DNA of 64,000 nucleotides from DASXHY01 sp035552155 (GTDB lineage Bacteria; Verrucomicrobiota; Verrucomicrobiia; Limisphaerales; DASXHY01): positions 186,001 through 250,000 of the forward strand of contig DASZLX010000050.1 in assembly GCA_035552155.1 (NCBI GenBank), in the 5' to 3' direction. A program made the translations under genes and the position numbers. A model generated the notes under the pieces. That model had not been told where the DNA came from, did not search any database, and saw nothing but the letters and a program-made list of their open reading frames with translations. Positions 16,948 through 25,334 of this stretch are shown in pieces (within the stretch, counting starts at the first letter, position 1; the number at the start of each line of letters is the position of its first letter).

Positions 16948-17337
16948 TTAGGAACGCGCGATGGGGGTGTGCGTGACGGCGTCAAATAATTGCCCCGCAA
17001 CAGCGGCCTCGAGTGCCACGCCCACGATGAGACGCGCGCCGCTGCCGGCGTCGGTGATGAGGGTGCCGTCGGTGTTTTGCTGGATCTCGGCGCCTTTGGC
17101 GATGGTGCCGCCCGCGCGCAATCGCACCGGTGCGGCGATGCCGCCCAGGATGCCGATGCTCGAGACGCCGGTGGTTTCCTGCCCTTCCAGGATCACGCCT
17201 TTGGCGGGAACGCTGGCCGAGGAACTGATCGTCGCCGTGTCGCCGGCGAGATCAACGAGGTAACCTTCCATGTCCTCTTGCGAGGCGGAAGGAGTGAAGG
17301 GAACGATCGCATTCCCGCGTGCATATAATGAACTCAT
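16948..17337 (-). CDS. Capsid decoration (cement) protein, DUF2190-like
   Basis: Probably binds the outside of the capsid. It has 129 residues using the ATG at 17337 (MSSLYARGNAIVPFT); a start 13 codons upstream would add an Asn/Gln/Thr-rich stretch encoded by low-complexity DNA. The body has the Gly-rich beta pattern of DUF2190-type proteins: VPAKGVILEGQETTG, IAAPVRLRAGGTIAKGAEI, DGTLITDAGSGARLIVGVAL. It lies between the protease/scaffold and the capsid gene. A gene-free stretch of 272 bases separates it from the protease gene. Confidence 0.65.
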   Translation of the reverse strand: MSSLYARGNAIVPFTPSASQEDMEGYLVDLAGDTATISSSASVPAKGVILEGQETTGVSSIGILGGIAAPVRLRAGGTIAKGAEIQQNTDGTLITDAGSGARLIVGVALEAAVAGQLFDAVTHTPIARS

Positions 17338-17375
17338 GGTGTTGGTTGTTTGTTGGTTGTTGAATGTCGAACTCA

Positions 17376-17604
17376 CCGCAGAGGCGCTGGGGCGCAGAGG
17401 GAAAATTTATTAGGAAAGCAGAAAAGGAAGAATCCGGATTCCCGCCGGAAACTTGCCGCCCGTCTTTTTGCCGGGATAACCCGCTTCAAACCTCCGGCCT
17501 CCCCTTGACTGGACGACAAGCTCTTCCGGGGCTCCAGTATTCTCCCCTTCCTGCTTTCCTTATAAATCTCCTTTTTCATTTGCTCTGCGTCTCTGCGGTG
17601 GGTA
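17376..17604. repeat. Long inverted-repeat element inside the head operon
   Basis: The two ends are inverted copies (ACCGCAGAGGCGCTGGGGCG at about 17378 and the reverse complement CTCTGCGTCTCTGCGGT near 17583-17600). Inside them is a second inverted pair: TTTATTAGGAAAGCAG at about 17406-17421 and CTGCTTTCCTTATAAA at about 17553-17568. The whole stretch could fold into one long hairpin. It has no convincing gene of its own. This layout is like a MITE or large REP-type element. Confidence 0.6.
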
Positions 17605-17609
17605 AATGG

Positions 17610-18668
17610 TTATTTATTCTCGAGCCCGAACAATTCGGGTTTGGCAATGCGCACCGCGTTGCGCGCCTCGGCGTAGGTGCAGCGATTGCGGATTTTGTAA
17701 TCGCCGATTTCCGCTTCCGCCCGCTGTGCTAGGGCCTGTTCGTTCAAGTGCATCATTTCCGCCCGCGGTTGCCGGCCCTCGAAACGGTTGAGCAAACGCG
17801 CCACCGGTCGGTCGGGAAATCGGCGTTCCTCCGATTTGAACCCGAAATCCAGCAGCGCGGCCACGCGCTCTTCGCGATTTTTCAAGCCCATGAGGACAGG
17901 CTTGAGCCGGCTGCGGATTTTCTCGTCCCTCACTCCGTGCAAATCAAGCAGCGTGTGTGCTTGCTCGCCGTCGATGGCACCGAGGCGTTCCCGGAGTGAT
18001 TTGTTTTCTTCCTCGTGCGGAACCAATTCCGTCACGCGATTGAGCAGCCGGGTTACTTCCGCCAGAACGATTTCTTCCGCGGCGTCGGCAGCCAGACCAA
18101 GTTTGATTGCGACTGTGTTCATTGTTTTGGTTCGTTGTGTTTTTTCCGCCATTCCCTTCGGGTCGCGGTTCGTGATCGGTTTCTGTCCCCGGTTATTGTT
18201 CATGTTCGTCAGCGAAAGGCCGCCCAACCGGAGGGGACGCATCTTTTGCATTTCTGATTTGCCGTTTCCGGTTGGTGATTTCACGGGTTGCAAATCCTTG
18301 CCCTCGTATTCCGTGGAGAAAAATCGGTAGTCGCCGCCGTCCACAGCCTCCCTGCCGGTTTTGGTCCAACGCACGCGGCCGTAAATGCCGTCGGAGCGAT
18401 TCTGCAATTCCTGCAGCCACCCGTAAGCGCGGGTTTCCTGATCCGGTTGATCGCTGAAATGCTCGTGGTCGATGAGCATTTCATTTCCGTGGCGCAGTTT
18501 CCCCGCCGCCGCGTCTTCATTAAATTGTTTAACGATGCTTTGAGTCGCCTGGTCATCGATCACCTGGACCACGCCGGCGGCAAGGTTCGGATGCTCGCCC
18601 TTGGGCTCGATTTGGTACCAGCCGTCGGCGGGATGCGAAAAATCGCGGTTGAGAATGGGTGAGTTCAT
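17610..18668 (-). CDS. Head maturation protease/scaffold, Mu gpI-like
   Basis: Likely a protease that processes the head during assembly, fused to a scaffold region. It has 352 residues from ATG 18668. The N-terminal 150 residues carry the Mu gpI pattern: DGWYQIEPKGEHPN, HEHFSDQPDQETRAYGWLQE, and RWTKTGREAVDGGDYRFFST. Residues about 175-345 are helical and charged, with EEENKSLRERLGAIDGEQAH, as expected for a scaffold; in Mu the scaffold is also made from an internal start in this gene. An internal ATG after residue 180 (MNTVAIKLGLAADAAEE) might serve that purpose. Its start codon overlaps the portal stop (ATGA). Confidence 0.8.
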   Translation of the reverse strand: MNSPILNRDFSHPADGWYQIEPKGEHPNLAAGVVQVIDDQATQSIVKQFNEDAAAGKLRHGNEMLIDHEHFSDQPDQETRAYGWLQELQNRSDGIYGRVRWTKTGREAVDGGDYRFFSTEYEGKDLQPVKSPTGNGKSEMQKMRPLRLGGLSLTNMNNNRGQKPITNRDPKGMAEKTQRTKTMNTVAIKLGLAADAAEEIVLAEVTRLLNRVTELVPHEEENKSLRERLGAIDGEQAHTLLDLHGVRDEKIRSRLKPVLMGLKNREERVAALLDFGFKSEERRFPDRPVARLLNRFEGRQPRAEMMHLNEQALAQRAEAEIGDYKIRNRCTYAEARNAVRIAKPELFGLENK

Positions 18669-19966
18669 TGAATTGCCTCCTTCGTCGCCGCGAACCTGTA
18701 TCCCGTGGTTTTAGCGAGCCAGTCGGCGTCCACTTCGTAACCAGCCGACGCCAGCGCGGCCACATCGGCGACAAGTTGCTTGATGTCCATTCGATCGGTC
18801 GCGCACAGTTCGAAATAGGCCAAAACCGGCTGATCGGGAAATTCCGTCGCCAATTCAGCCCGATCAAAATCGTTTTGAAGGATCGAATTGATTTTGCGCG
18901 CGTCAGCCTGGGCGATTTCATCGAAGGCTTCCGCGTGTTCGGCGGCCGGGCCGTTGCCTAAACCGCCTTTGTCCGCCGTGAGCATGGCGAGCCGTCCGCC
19001 CGTGCCGGCCAGCACGACGTCGAAATCCTGCGCATCGCAGAAATCCCGGAAAGGAGCTTCGCCGCGCAGGGCCGCCGTCGGGAATTTGATGTCGCTCCCA
19101 TTCGGCAGCGCGCCACTCACGCCGTCGGCCACGCGTTCGGCCGCGACCCGATATTCATCCTCCATGCCCGGCGGAATGTTCGCCGGCATAATGGCCACGC
19201 CATTGGGGAGGCCGAAAATTTCCGTGAAAGCTGCCCAATCCTTGCGCCCCATGGCCCAGTTCACGAACGCAACCAGCGCGATTTCGTAAAGCGGCGAGTC
19301 CGCTTCGCGAATGACAAAATCCTCCCGCGGCAATTGCTCGCCGCCGATGCGGTTTTGCTCGCCGAGGATGGCCGGGCAGGAATCGATACCCAGGCCGAAC
19401 GCGGAATTTTGGTTGTAATAGAAGTCGCCGAATTGGCCGTTGCGGCAGAATTGGTCCTGCGGAAGCCAGTGCAGTTCGCGCACCGCGCCGTCGAACTTTC
19501 CGCCGTCATTGAAGCGATGCTTTTGCAGGATGGCGTAACCGCGGAATTCCGCCGTGACGAGAAATCCAATGGCTTCGGTGAGGTTTTCAAGCAGCTCATA
19601 ACGGCTGCGGAGGAATTTTTGCTGCGCGTCGGCGTCGGCGCGAGTCGTGCCCTCGGGCAATTCATCCACGACTTTGATTTCCCAATCGAGCTTCTCCAGC
19701 GCGGCGAGCCGGCGGGACTTGAGTCCTTTGACCGCCGGGTAACGCCGCTCGATTTTGCGCATCACGAGTTGCAGCTCCGCAAAGTCGCCGCGATCGGCTG
19801 CTTCCAGCAGGTAAATGGCGCGTGCGATGACGAGACCGCGAATGGGGTTGTAATTGTCGCGCCAGCGGTTCGATTGCCGCACGAGCTCCGCTGCCGACTT
19901 GCCGCCGCCGGCGGAAGAAGTTCCGCGCTTCACGTTTCGGTTTCCAATTTGAAGTGTGTTAGTCAT
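18665..19966 (-). CDS. Portal protein, DUF935 (Mu gp29-like)
   Basis: Forms the ring through which DNA enters the head. It has 433 residues from ATG 19966 (MTNTLQIGNRNVKRG), with GGAGG 4 bases upstream; a start 23 codons earlier is not favoured. DUF935 features are visible: RDNYNPIRGLVIARAIYLLE, RRLAALEKLDWEIKVVDELP, FLVTAEFRGYAILQKHRFND, the region EIALVAFVNWAMGRKDWAAF (FTEIFGLPNGVAI follows) and the C-terminal DVAALASAGYEVDADWLAKT. Its end overlaps the protease start by 4 bases. A dispersed motif, also found upstream of two other late genes, lies about 180 bases upstream of the start. Confidence 0.85.
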   Translation of the reverse strand: MTNTLQIGNRNVKRGTSSAGGGKSAAELVRQSNRWRDNYNPIRGLVIARAIYLLEAADRGDFAELQLVMRKIERRYPAVKGLKSRRLAALEKLDWEIKVVDELPEGTTRADADAQQKFLRSRYELLENLTEAIGFLVTAEFRGYAILQKHRFNDGGKFDGAVRELHWLPQDQFCRNGQFGDFYYNQNSAFGLGIDSCPAILGEQNRIGGEQLPREDFVIREADSPLYEIALVAFVNWAMGRKDWAAFTEIFGLPNGVAIMPANIPPGMEDEYRVAAERVADGVSGALPNGSDIKFPTAALRGEAPFRDFCDAQDFDVVLAGTGGRLAMLTADKGGLGNGPAAEHAEAFDEIAQADARKINSILQNDFDRAELATEFPDQPVLAYFELCATDRMDIKQLVADVAALASAGYEVDADWLAKTTGYRFAATKEAIQ

Positions 19967-20154
19967 GCAACCTCCGGGGCGAATTGGGGGAGAAGAGGCG
20001 AGCGGTGCGAGCTGGACCGCGAACGATGCCCTCACGCGATGCGGAAAACGTAATACGCGATTTTCTCGTTTCTCGCTTTCCGCTTTCTCGTCTTCCGCTT
20101 TTCAGTCCTCGTTTCATTTCGTGCGCGCATCTAACCACCTTTTTTAAAACGGGA

Positions 20155-20182
20155 AAAACTTACGGTAATGTTTTCCGTGTAA
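20155..20182 (-). promoter_or_regulatory. Dispersed motif copy A, upstream of the portal operon
   Basis: Core AAAACTTACGGTAATGTTTT followed by CCGTGTAA, with TTACGG and CCGTGTAA forming an imperfect inverted repeat. It lies upstream of the minus-strand portal gene. The same core is found upstream of the terminase (23 kb) and of the lysis-like lipoprotein (26.5 kb), and at 42.7 kb. An operator or activator site for late transcription is a reasonable guess. Confidence 0.5.
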
Positions 20183-20380
20183 CTCATTGATAGAGGGCTA
20201 ATTCCACTTCAAAAACCCCAGTTTTTGCCTCGAAAATGACACGGAAAACATCTTTGGAAGGGGTTCGCAAAGCCACCGCAACCATCAAAAACGCCAATAG
20301 CCATCGGTGAAAATGCAATTTTGAGGGAAATTTTTGACGTGGGCTGTAAATCCAATTTTTGCGATATGCGCATTGGGAAA

Positions 20381-20397
20381 TGCGAAACCGTTTCGCA
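20381..20397. promoter_or_regulatory. Palindrome TGCGAAACCGTTTCGCA
   Basis: A perfect 7+3+7 palindrome. Twenty-one bases (20382-20402) are identical to bases 26610-26630. Both copies lie 115-215 bases from a copy of the dispersed motif, which suggests a binding site for a dimeric regulator. Confidence 0.5.
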
Positions 20398-20465
20398 TTT
20401 TCGGCCCGACGGGATTCTTTGCAAATTCGCTCGACGCTTTTGAAGATTGTTTTAATGTTTTGAGC

Positions 20466-20804
20466 GTGGATCGAGAATCGTCCATTGGCATACTTCGCGC
20501 TTTTCTGGAGGCACTCTTGTGCATCGCAATATGGGTCGGGTTGATTGTCCTCCACATTTCACGGGCAAACAGTGTGCTGCACAAATGGGCGGCTCGCGAA
20601 GGATTCGAAATCATAAATTTCAAGAGAGCCTTTTGGCTTGGGCCATTCAGCTTCCTAACCACCTCTCGTGGACAGGTCGTCTTCTCCGTCACCGTGCGAG
20701 ATGGACAACAACGGGAACGATCGGGTTGGGTTCGTTGCGGAAGTTATTGCGGAGGGGTCCTTTTTAGCGAGGCGGCGGATGTAAAGTGGAATCCTCCGGG
20801 CTAA
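20466..20804 (+). CDS. Small membrane protein inserted between portal and terminase genes
   Basis: A plus-strand gene among minus-strand head genes. From the GTG at 20466 it has 112 residues; TTG at 20460 or 20334 would be alternatives and there is no nearby ATG. One membrane helix (about residues 12-30, EALLCIAIWVGLIVLHI) is followed by a compact soluble domain: LHKWAAREGFEIINFKRAFW, LGPFSFLTTSRGQVVFSVTV, then GWVRCGSYCGGVLFSEAADV. The GPF-x(4)-S-R-G-Q-x-V-x-x-V-T-V-R-D pattern followed by GWVRCGS resembles a small protein family that I recall from Planctomycetes and Verrucomicrobia; this is memory and unverified. It behaves like a cargo (moron) gene. Confidence 0.6.
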   Translation: MDRESSIGILRAFLEALLCIAIWVGLIVLHISRANSVLHKWAAREGFEIINFKRAFWLGPFSFLTTSRGQVVFSVTVRDGQQRERSGWVRCGSYCGGVLFSEAADVKWNPPG

Positions 20805-20851
20805 TTTGAGGGAGCCCCAAAAGTGCTTTGCCGAACGCCACGATGGTCATC

Positions 20852-22975
20852 TCATCCCTCAATGCTTCTGCCCCCGCGCGCTGAAATGATCCGGCTGCGC
20901 CGCGTGTTTTCAAAAACCCGGATCGGCTCGGGATCACGAAGATGACGATCCCCCGCCTCCAACTCAGCTAGGCCGCTGTAGGCGTCGGCCAAAAGAAAAT
21001 GATTCTCGCAGCCGTCCACATAATCGCCCAGTGAGCCATCGCGCAGATCTGCGCGCTCCGAGCCGGCCAGCAGATGTTCATCGAGTGTTTCCAACACAAT
21101 CGGCGCGCCTGCTCCTTTTCTCGGCAACCGCATGGAAGGTTGCGTGCGCACATAAGATTGTTGTCCCGGAGCAAAAATAACTTCTGAGACATTTTCACCG
21201 GGAGTAAGAAATTCGCGCACGGCGCGGTCAATCGTTTCGAAGCGATTTGCCTCAATCAGCGGCACGAACATGGTTTGCGCGCCTTTCTCAAAAATATCAA
21301 AACCGTGCGAGATGCCGGCGCCGAGCCGGCGTTTTGTAAACGCCACCACCGCGCAACGCAAATTCTCCCAACGCTGGCTTGTGCCGTTCCAGCGCAGCCC
21401 GCCGGGCAGGCAAATGAAACCGGACTTATCTTTTGGCACAACGGGCCATTGTGGCAAACCTTCCAGACCATTTAGCCGTAACGCTAGTGTTCGCGCCTCG
21501 TCCGTCGCCGGCGCCTGGTCGATAAAGAGCGCCTGCAAACCAAACACGCGAAATAGTTCCGTGGTCCGGTCCACAAGATTGCCGAGCGGAATTTGTTCCA
21601 CGTGCTGAACGCGCTTTACATCCGCCGCCTCGACTTCGCGCGCAAAAAACCAGCACCGGCGTCCGGTATCCAGGCCGCCGAAAACACTCGAGGGGCGTGG
21701 AGCGCCGTCGCGTGCATTGCCATTTCCATCGTTCGTCATTCGACATTCGCCATTGGTTTCAATGCGCCGCGAGCGCTCCAAAATCTCCACTGTCAATTTT
21801 TGTGCCGTGCTTTCCGGCATCGCCTTGCGGTCGCACAAAAACGTCGCCATAGCCTCCGGGTCCGCTACCGCGCGGGTCCATTCCGCCACAATTTGCGGAA
21901 TGTCGATTGCCGCAATGGCGAATTGCGAAATCCGGAACGACCAATTCCGCAACCGCGCGCGTTCTGGCCGGCGGTGCTCCCATTTAAAACCTTTTTCCTT
22001 CCGATCAAGCTCTGTGCCGCAACGCACACAGGCGAAATAGTATTTATTCGCCGGATCATGCGTCGCGACGGTGACGCCGAGGTCGTCGTGGCGGAAATCT
22101 CCTGTGTGGGTGAGAAACGGGTTCGTCGGTTGTGGTTCACCAGAGAGCGCCACGCGGCACACGCGCGGCCAATTCTCCTCCAGGTTCTGCGGATGGCCGC
22201 ATTTGGGGCAGGTATGAATCATCACTCCCTGGCTGCCATCCTTCCACGCCTTGTGTTGCCCCCGGCCGGCGACACGCTGCGTGCCGATTTTCACCAGCAA
22301 TCGCACGCCGCTTGATGTCATGCGACCCCGGACAAATTTTTCGCGCGCCGGCTTGATGTCATCCACTTCGTCGAGCGTCGTGACGTCGAAAGTGAAACTC
22401 GTGGGAATTCTATTGAGCCCAAGGATCATTCCGTGGGCGCGTTTTTTTCCGTTTGTGACGCTGAATGCGCCTTTGCGATTCACACTTTTGCCGGACTTGT
22501 TCACTGTCTTGCCCACCTGGGTCATCCGCGCGAACCAATCGATTTGATCCAGCACATCCGGCCGAAATTTCGTGTCCACCATTCCCTCGACCAGATCGCG
22601 ATCTGGCAAATAAAACCCCCAGTTTAACCAGAGGACGCCCGTGCAATAGGCGCCGAGATGCAGTTCGGTCGCCGTTTTCCCAAACTGCGCTCCGCCGCAA
22701 ATCGCAATCGTTGCATCGGTGAACGCCGGGCGGCCTCCCGAACCCAGCACCTCGTCAATCAAATCCACGATTGCTATCAACGGCTCGCGCCCCTCGAAAG
22801 AATAATTGCAATACTCGCCGCGGCCACCGGGCACGCGTGCGCAACGCTCGAGAAAATCGCGGAACGATTTCACCCTGGGCCTTTTCACCACTTCTTTATT
22901 TCGAGATTCAGTCTTTTTCGAGGCACAAACGCCGGCCGTGTCTTCCGCTTTCCCGTTATCCTTCGGCACTCTCAT
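20852..22975 (-). CDS. Terminase large subunit, GpA-like
   Basis: Packages DNA into the head. It has 707 residues from the ATG at 22975 (MRVPKDNGKAEDTAG); a start at 23089 would place the dispersed motif B inside the coding region and is rejected. Walker A is CGGAQFGKT (about residue 98), Walker B is TFDVTTLDEVDD, and a Cys4-type zinc site is formed by CPKCGH and CVRCG about 70 residues apart. The nuclease part contains FGGLDTGRRCWFFA and QALFIDQAPATDEARTLALR. A stretch near residue 430 (GECRMTNDGNGNARDG) is encoded by simple-repeat DNA and looks inserted. No small subunit gene was found. Confidence 0.85.
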   Translation of the reverse strand: MRVPKDNGKAEDTAGVCASKKTESRNKEVVKRPRVKSFRDFLERCARVPGGRGEYCNYSFEGREPLIAIVDLIDEVLGSGGRPAFTDATIAICGGAQFGKTATELHLGAYCTGVLWLNWGFYLPDRDLVEGMVDTKFRPDVLDQIDWFARMTQVGKTVNKSGKSVNRKGAFSVTNGKKRAHGMILGLNRIPTSFTFDVTTLDEVDDIKPAREKFVRGRMTSSGVRLLVKIGTQRVAGRGQHKAWKDGSQGVMIHTCPKCGHPQNLEENWPRVCRVALSGEPQPTNPFLTHTGDFRHDDLGVTVATHDPANKYYFACVRCGTELDRKEKGFKWEHRRPERARLRNWSFRISQFAIAAIDIPQIVAEWTRAVADPEAMATFLCDRKAMPESTAQKLTVEILERSRRIETNGECRMTNDGNGNARDGAPRPSSVFGGLDTGRRCWFFAREVEAADVKRVQHVEQIPLGNLVDRTTELFRVFGLQALFIDQAPATDEARTLALRLNGLEGLPQWPVVPKDKSGFICLPGGLRWNGTSQRWENLRCAVVAFTKRRLGAGISHGFDIFEKGAQTMFVPLIEANRFETIDRAVREFLTPGENVSEVIFAPGQQSYVRTQPSMRLPRKGAGAPIVLETLDEHLLAGSERADLRDGSLGDYVDGCENHFLLADAYSGLAELEAGDRHLRDPEPIRVFENTRRSRIISARGGRSIEG

Positions 22976-23002
22976 TTTGGGGCCCGTTATAGCCGTTTCC
23001 AG

Positions 23003-23040
23003 AAAACGGGAAAACCTTACGGTAATGTTTTGTGTCGTAA
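23003..23040 (-). promoter_or_regulatory. Dispersed motif copy B, upstream of the terminase
   Basis: Reads AAAACGGGAAAACCTTACGG then TAATGTTTTGTGTCGTAA. It ends 28 bases upstream of the terminase start at 22975. Compared with copy A it has one extra C in the left part and a changed right part. Confidence 0.5.
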
Positions 23041-23221
23041 ATTGCTTGCGTGCAATCGTATACACATCTAATTCCGACGTTTTTACCATCCTCCGTCCTT
23101 TCGCCTTGCTGGCGATTCGCGCGTCTGCTTTTCTTACGCTAGAGTTGAAATCCGCATCGCGTGCAGACGGGCGGGATGCGGGGTTAAACTTCCAAAGCGA
23201 ACATCGAAACGCATTGATATT

Positions 23222-23575
23222 ATGAAACGTTTTTTCTATTCGGCTGCGGCCCTGGCGAGCGTTGCAATTTTATTTTGCTGCCTCAATTTACCGCGCGCAG
23301 GCGCACAGCCCGCGTCCAAAGAGCCGGCTCTGACACCCGCGCAACAGGCAGATGGTCAGCGCGCCGCCGCTGAACAACAGGAACGAATTCAGCGTTACAA
23401 TCAGTTGGTCCAGGAGCAGGAGGACAAAGCAAAGCGCGTGGAATCGTTGTTGGTACGACAGGAGCAATTGATGACCAAACAGGAGGCTGCCTTCGAACGC
23501 TTTGAAAAAATCCTGGATACGTGGGAGCGGCAACAGAAACAATATCAAAAATATTTGGACTCGCTGAAGAAATAA
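23222..23575 (+). CDS. Exported coiled-coil protein
   Basis: Function unknown. It has 117 residues from ATG 23222. A signal peptide covers residues 1-28 (FYSAAALASVAILFCC, cleavage near AGA-QP). Residues about 40-117 are almost entirely helical and charged (EQQERIQRYNQLVQEQEDKA, ERFEKILDTWERQQKQYQKY), suggesting a periplasmic coiled coil. It is the first of four plus- or minus-strand genes that are not phage-like and separate the terminase from the lysis-like module. Confidence 0.7.
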   Translation: MKRFFYSAAALASVAILFCCLNLPRAGAQPASKEPALTPAQQADGQRAAAEQQERIQRYNQLVQEQEDKAKRVESLLVRQEQLMTKQEAAFERFEKILDTWERQQKQYQKYLDSLKK

Positions 23576-23699
23576 TTGGCTGCGCGAATTTTCTCTTTGC
23601 CATATCCGGGAGGGACTTTGCCGCCTTGACAGATTCCGTAGCCCGTGGAATAGGAAAACGGTTGCTCTCATCACGGTTTAGCGGGAAGAATTTTATACC

Positions 23700-24167
23700 A
23701 TGGTCTCACGAAAGACTGTCCTGGTAGCAGACGACGACGAGAATGATATTCGCCTGTTGAGACGTGCTTTTCTCCGTGCCGGGATTGATGTTCCGATGAA
23801 ATGGGTGCGCGATGGCGAGGAAGCCATTCAATATCTGCAGGGAGACAATCCGTTCGCCGACCGCGAGAACTTTCCGATTCCAATGCTGTTGTTGCTCGAC
23901 TTGAAAATGCCCCGCACCAATGGTTTTGAAGTGTTGGAATGGCTGCGCAAACAGGCTGGTTTGCGGCGCTTGCTCGTGGTCGTCATGACTTCGTCGGACG
24001 AGCCGCAAGATGTCGATCGCGCTTATGACCTGGGGGCCAATTCATTTCTTAAAAAGCCGGACGATTTCGATGACCTTACGAGGATATCCCAAAAACTTCA
24101 CGAGTATTGGCTGAATACGAACTTGTGCCCGAATTGCGTTCCTAGTCGGGGGCGGAAGGGACCGTGA
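23700..24167 (+). CDS. Stand-alone response regulator (receiver domain only)
   Basis: A phospho-acceptor protein of two-component signalling. It has 155 residues from ATG 23700. The receiver domain is complete: acidic pocket DDDEND near residue 12, phospho-acceptor Asp in LLLLDLKMPRTNGFEVL, Thr/Ser switch in VVVMTSSDEP, and Lys in FLKKPDDFDDL. It belongs to the Rcp1-like subgroup that often partners with phytochrome-type or hybrid kinases. There is no output domain; the C-terminal tail has a CPNC-like pair. No kinase gene is nearby. Confidence 0.9.
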   Translation: MVSRKTVLVADDDENDIRLLRRAFLRAGIDVPMKWVRDGEEAIQYLQGDNPFADRENFPIPMLLLLDLKMPRTNGFEVLEWLRKQAGLRRLLVVVMTSSDEPQDVDRAYDLGANSFLKKPDDFDDLTRISQKLHEYWLNTNLCPNCVPSRGRKGP

Positions 24168-24247
24168 GTAATCGCGGCTTGAGATTTTTCGGGAAAATTT
24201 GGGCCTGATTCGAACAACCTGGCGCGAGCGCAACCGTCTTTGCGAAG

Positions 24248-24760
24248 TCAGTGGTCTGTCAAGTCCTCGCTCGCCAGCTGCCCGGGTTCTTCAGGATTGT
24301 CCGAGGTCCTGGGGGGCCGGAATGTTTCCGGTACTTTGCTGGTCTTAAGCCAGAATTCCTGAATTAGATGGCCCAATTGGGCGAAATCTTCGAAATCAAG
24401 CGGCTTCACTAGGAACGAGTTAGCTCCCAATCGGTAAGCCTCGTTGACGTCGCGAATTTGCTCCGAGGATGTGAGTACGAGCACTCGCATGGGAGCAAGG
24501 CCGGGTTGTTGTCGGATCCATTGTAGAACTTCAAAGCCGTTGACACGCGGCATTTTGAGATCCAACAGAAGCAAATCCGGCAAGGGATATTCGTCCCGAT
24601 TTGAATATTTGCCATCGCCCTTGAGATACGAGATTGCCTCCTGCCCATTCCAAACCACGTACAACGGATTTGGAATTTTAGCTTTGGCAAAAGTCCGCTG
24701 AATCAGAAGTACATGATCTTCTTCATCTTCAGCCAATAGAATTACTGCGTGTTCCGCCAT
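24248..24760 (-). CDS. Stand-alone response regulator (receiver domain only)
   Basis: It has 170 residues from ATG 24760. The acidic pocket is EDEEDH, the phospho-acceptor lies in LLLLDLKMPRVNGFEVLQWI, the Ser/Thr in VLVLTSSEQ and the Lys in FLVKPLDFEDF. It is clearly similar to the receiver at 23700-24167 but is on the opposite strand, so the two may be paralogues after inversion or may have been gained separately. The tail past residue 145 is Pro/Glu-rich. No kinase is nearby. Confidence 0.9.
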   Translation of the reverse strand: MAEHAVILLAEDEEDHVLLIQRTFAKAKIPNPLYVVWNGQEAISYLKGDGKYSNRDEYPLPDLLLLDLKMPRVNGFEVLQWIRQQPGLAPMRVLVLTSSEQIRDVNEAYRLGANSFLVKPLDFEDFAQLGHLIQEFWLKTSKVPETFRPPRTSDNPEEPGQLASEDLTDH

Positions 24761-24942
24761 ACATTGCGCCGTCGCGGAAAGCCAGAACGCTTCTCCGCTC
24801 TATTGATTATACGATGGCAGCCCAATACTGGTTGAGCCATGGGGAGATGACCCTACTATGTAGGGGCAATTCACTCAGAAATATAGAAAAATTGGGGGAT
24901 TTGTCCCGGTTGCGTTTTCATTAGCACGTGATAAAATAAGCC

Positions 24943-25326
24943 GTGCCAGAAACGACTGCCGTGGCCTGCCGGGTTCTACTGGTGGATGACGATCCCCTGG
25001 TTTGCGATTCTATTCGGCGAATGCTCGAGTTCGATCACCACCGGGTAAAAGTTGTGACCGCCGCCCCCGACGCCTTGGAAGTTTGTGAAAAAGAGGCTTT
25101 CGATTTGATCATTCTCGATTATCTCATGCCTCTGATGAAGGGTGATAAACTGGCGCTCGCTCTGAAAGAACGCTTTCCCCGCCTGCCCATTCTCATGATT
25201 ACTGCCGACGCGGAAAAAGTGGAATCTTTAGAGAACAGACCGCCAGGGGTGGATTTGCTCATGGGCAAGCCATTTCAGTTAAATGAACTGCGCGAGGCAA
25301 TCGGCGGCCTATTCCGGAAGGAATAG
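24943..25326 (+). CDS. Stand-alone response regulator (CheY-type receiver)
   Basis: It has 127 residues from GTG 24943. The receiver is complete: DDDP pocket near residue 15, phospho-acceptor in LIILDYLMPLMKGDKLALAL, Thr in ILMITADAEK, and Lys in LLMGKPFQLNELREAIGGLF. It is of a different subgroup from the two Rcp1-like receivers next to it (no PRTNGFEV segment). It ends 8 bases before the 3' end of the minus-strand membrane protein gene. Confidence 0.9.
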   Translation: MPETTAVACRVLLVDDDPLVCDSIRRMLEFDHHRVKVVTAAPDALEVCEKEAFDLIILDYLMPLMKGDKLALALKERFPRLPILMITADAEKVESLENRPPGVDLLMGKPFQLNELREAIGGLFRKE

Positions 25327-25334
25327 AAGAAACG

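Larger units (their letters stand above)
19967..20465. other. Gene-free stretch of 499 bases with two regulatory-type motifs
   Basis: No convincing gene. It holds copy A of the dispersed motif (20155-20182), a partial inverted copy of its right half (ACACGGAAAACAT, near 20240-20252), and a perfect palindrome at 20381-20397. A 32-codon, very basic minus-strand frame at 20032-20130 has an AGGTGG sequence before its ATG, but it sits on low-complexity DNA and is not called. The left end is rich in TTTCTCG/CTTTC simple repeats. Confidence 0.5.

Noticed and set aside
20032..20130. A 32-codon, very basic minus-strand frame before the portal gene
   Set aside because: It has an AGGTGG sequence before the ATG, but the coding part is simple-sequence DNA and no similar peptide follows the other motif copies.
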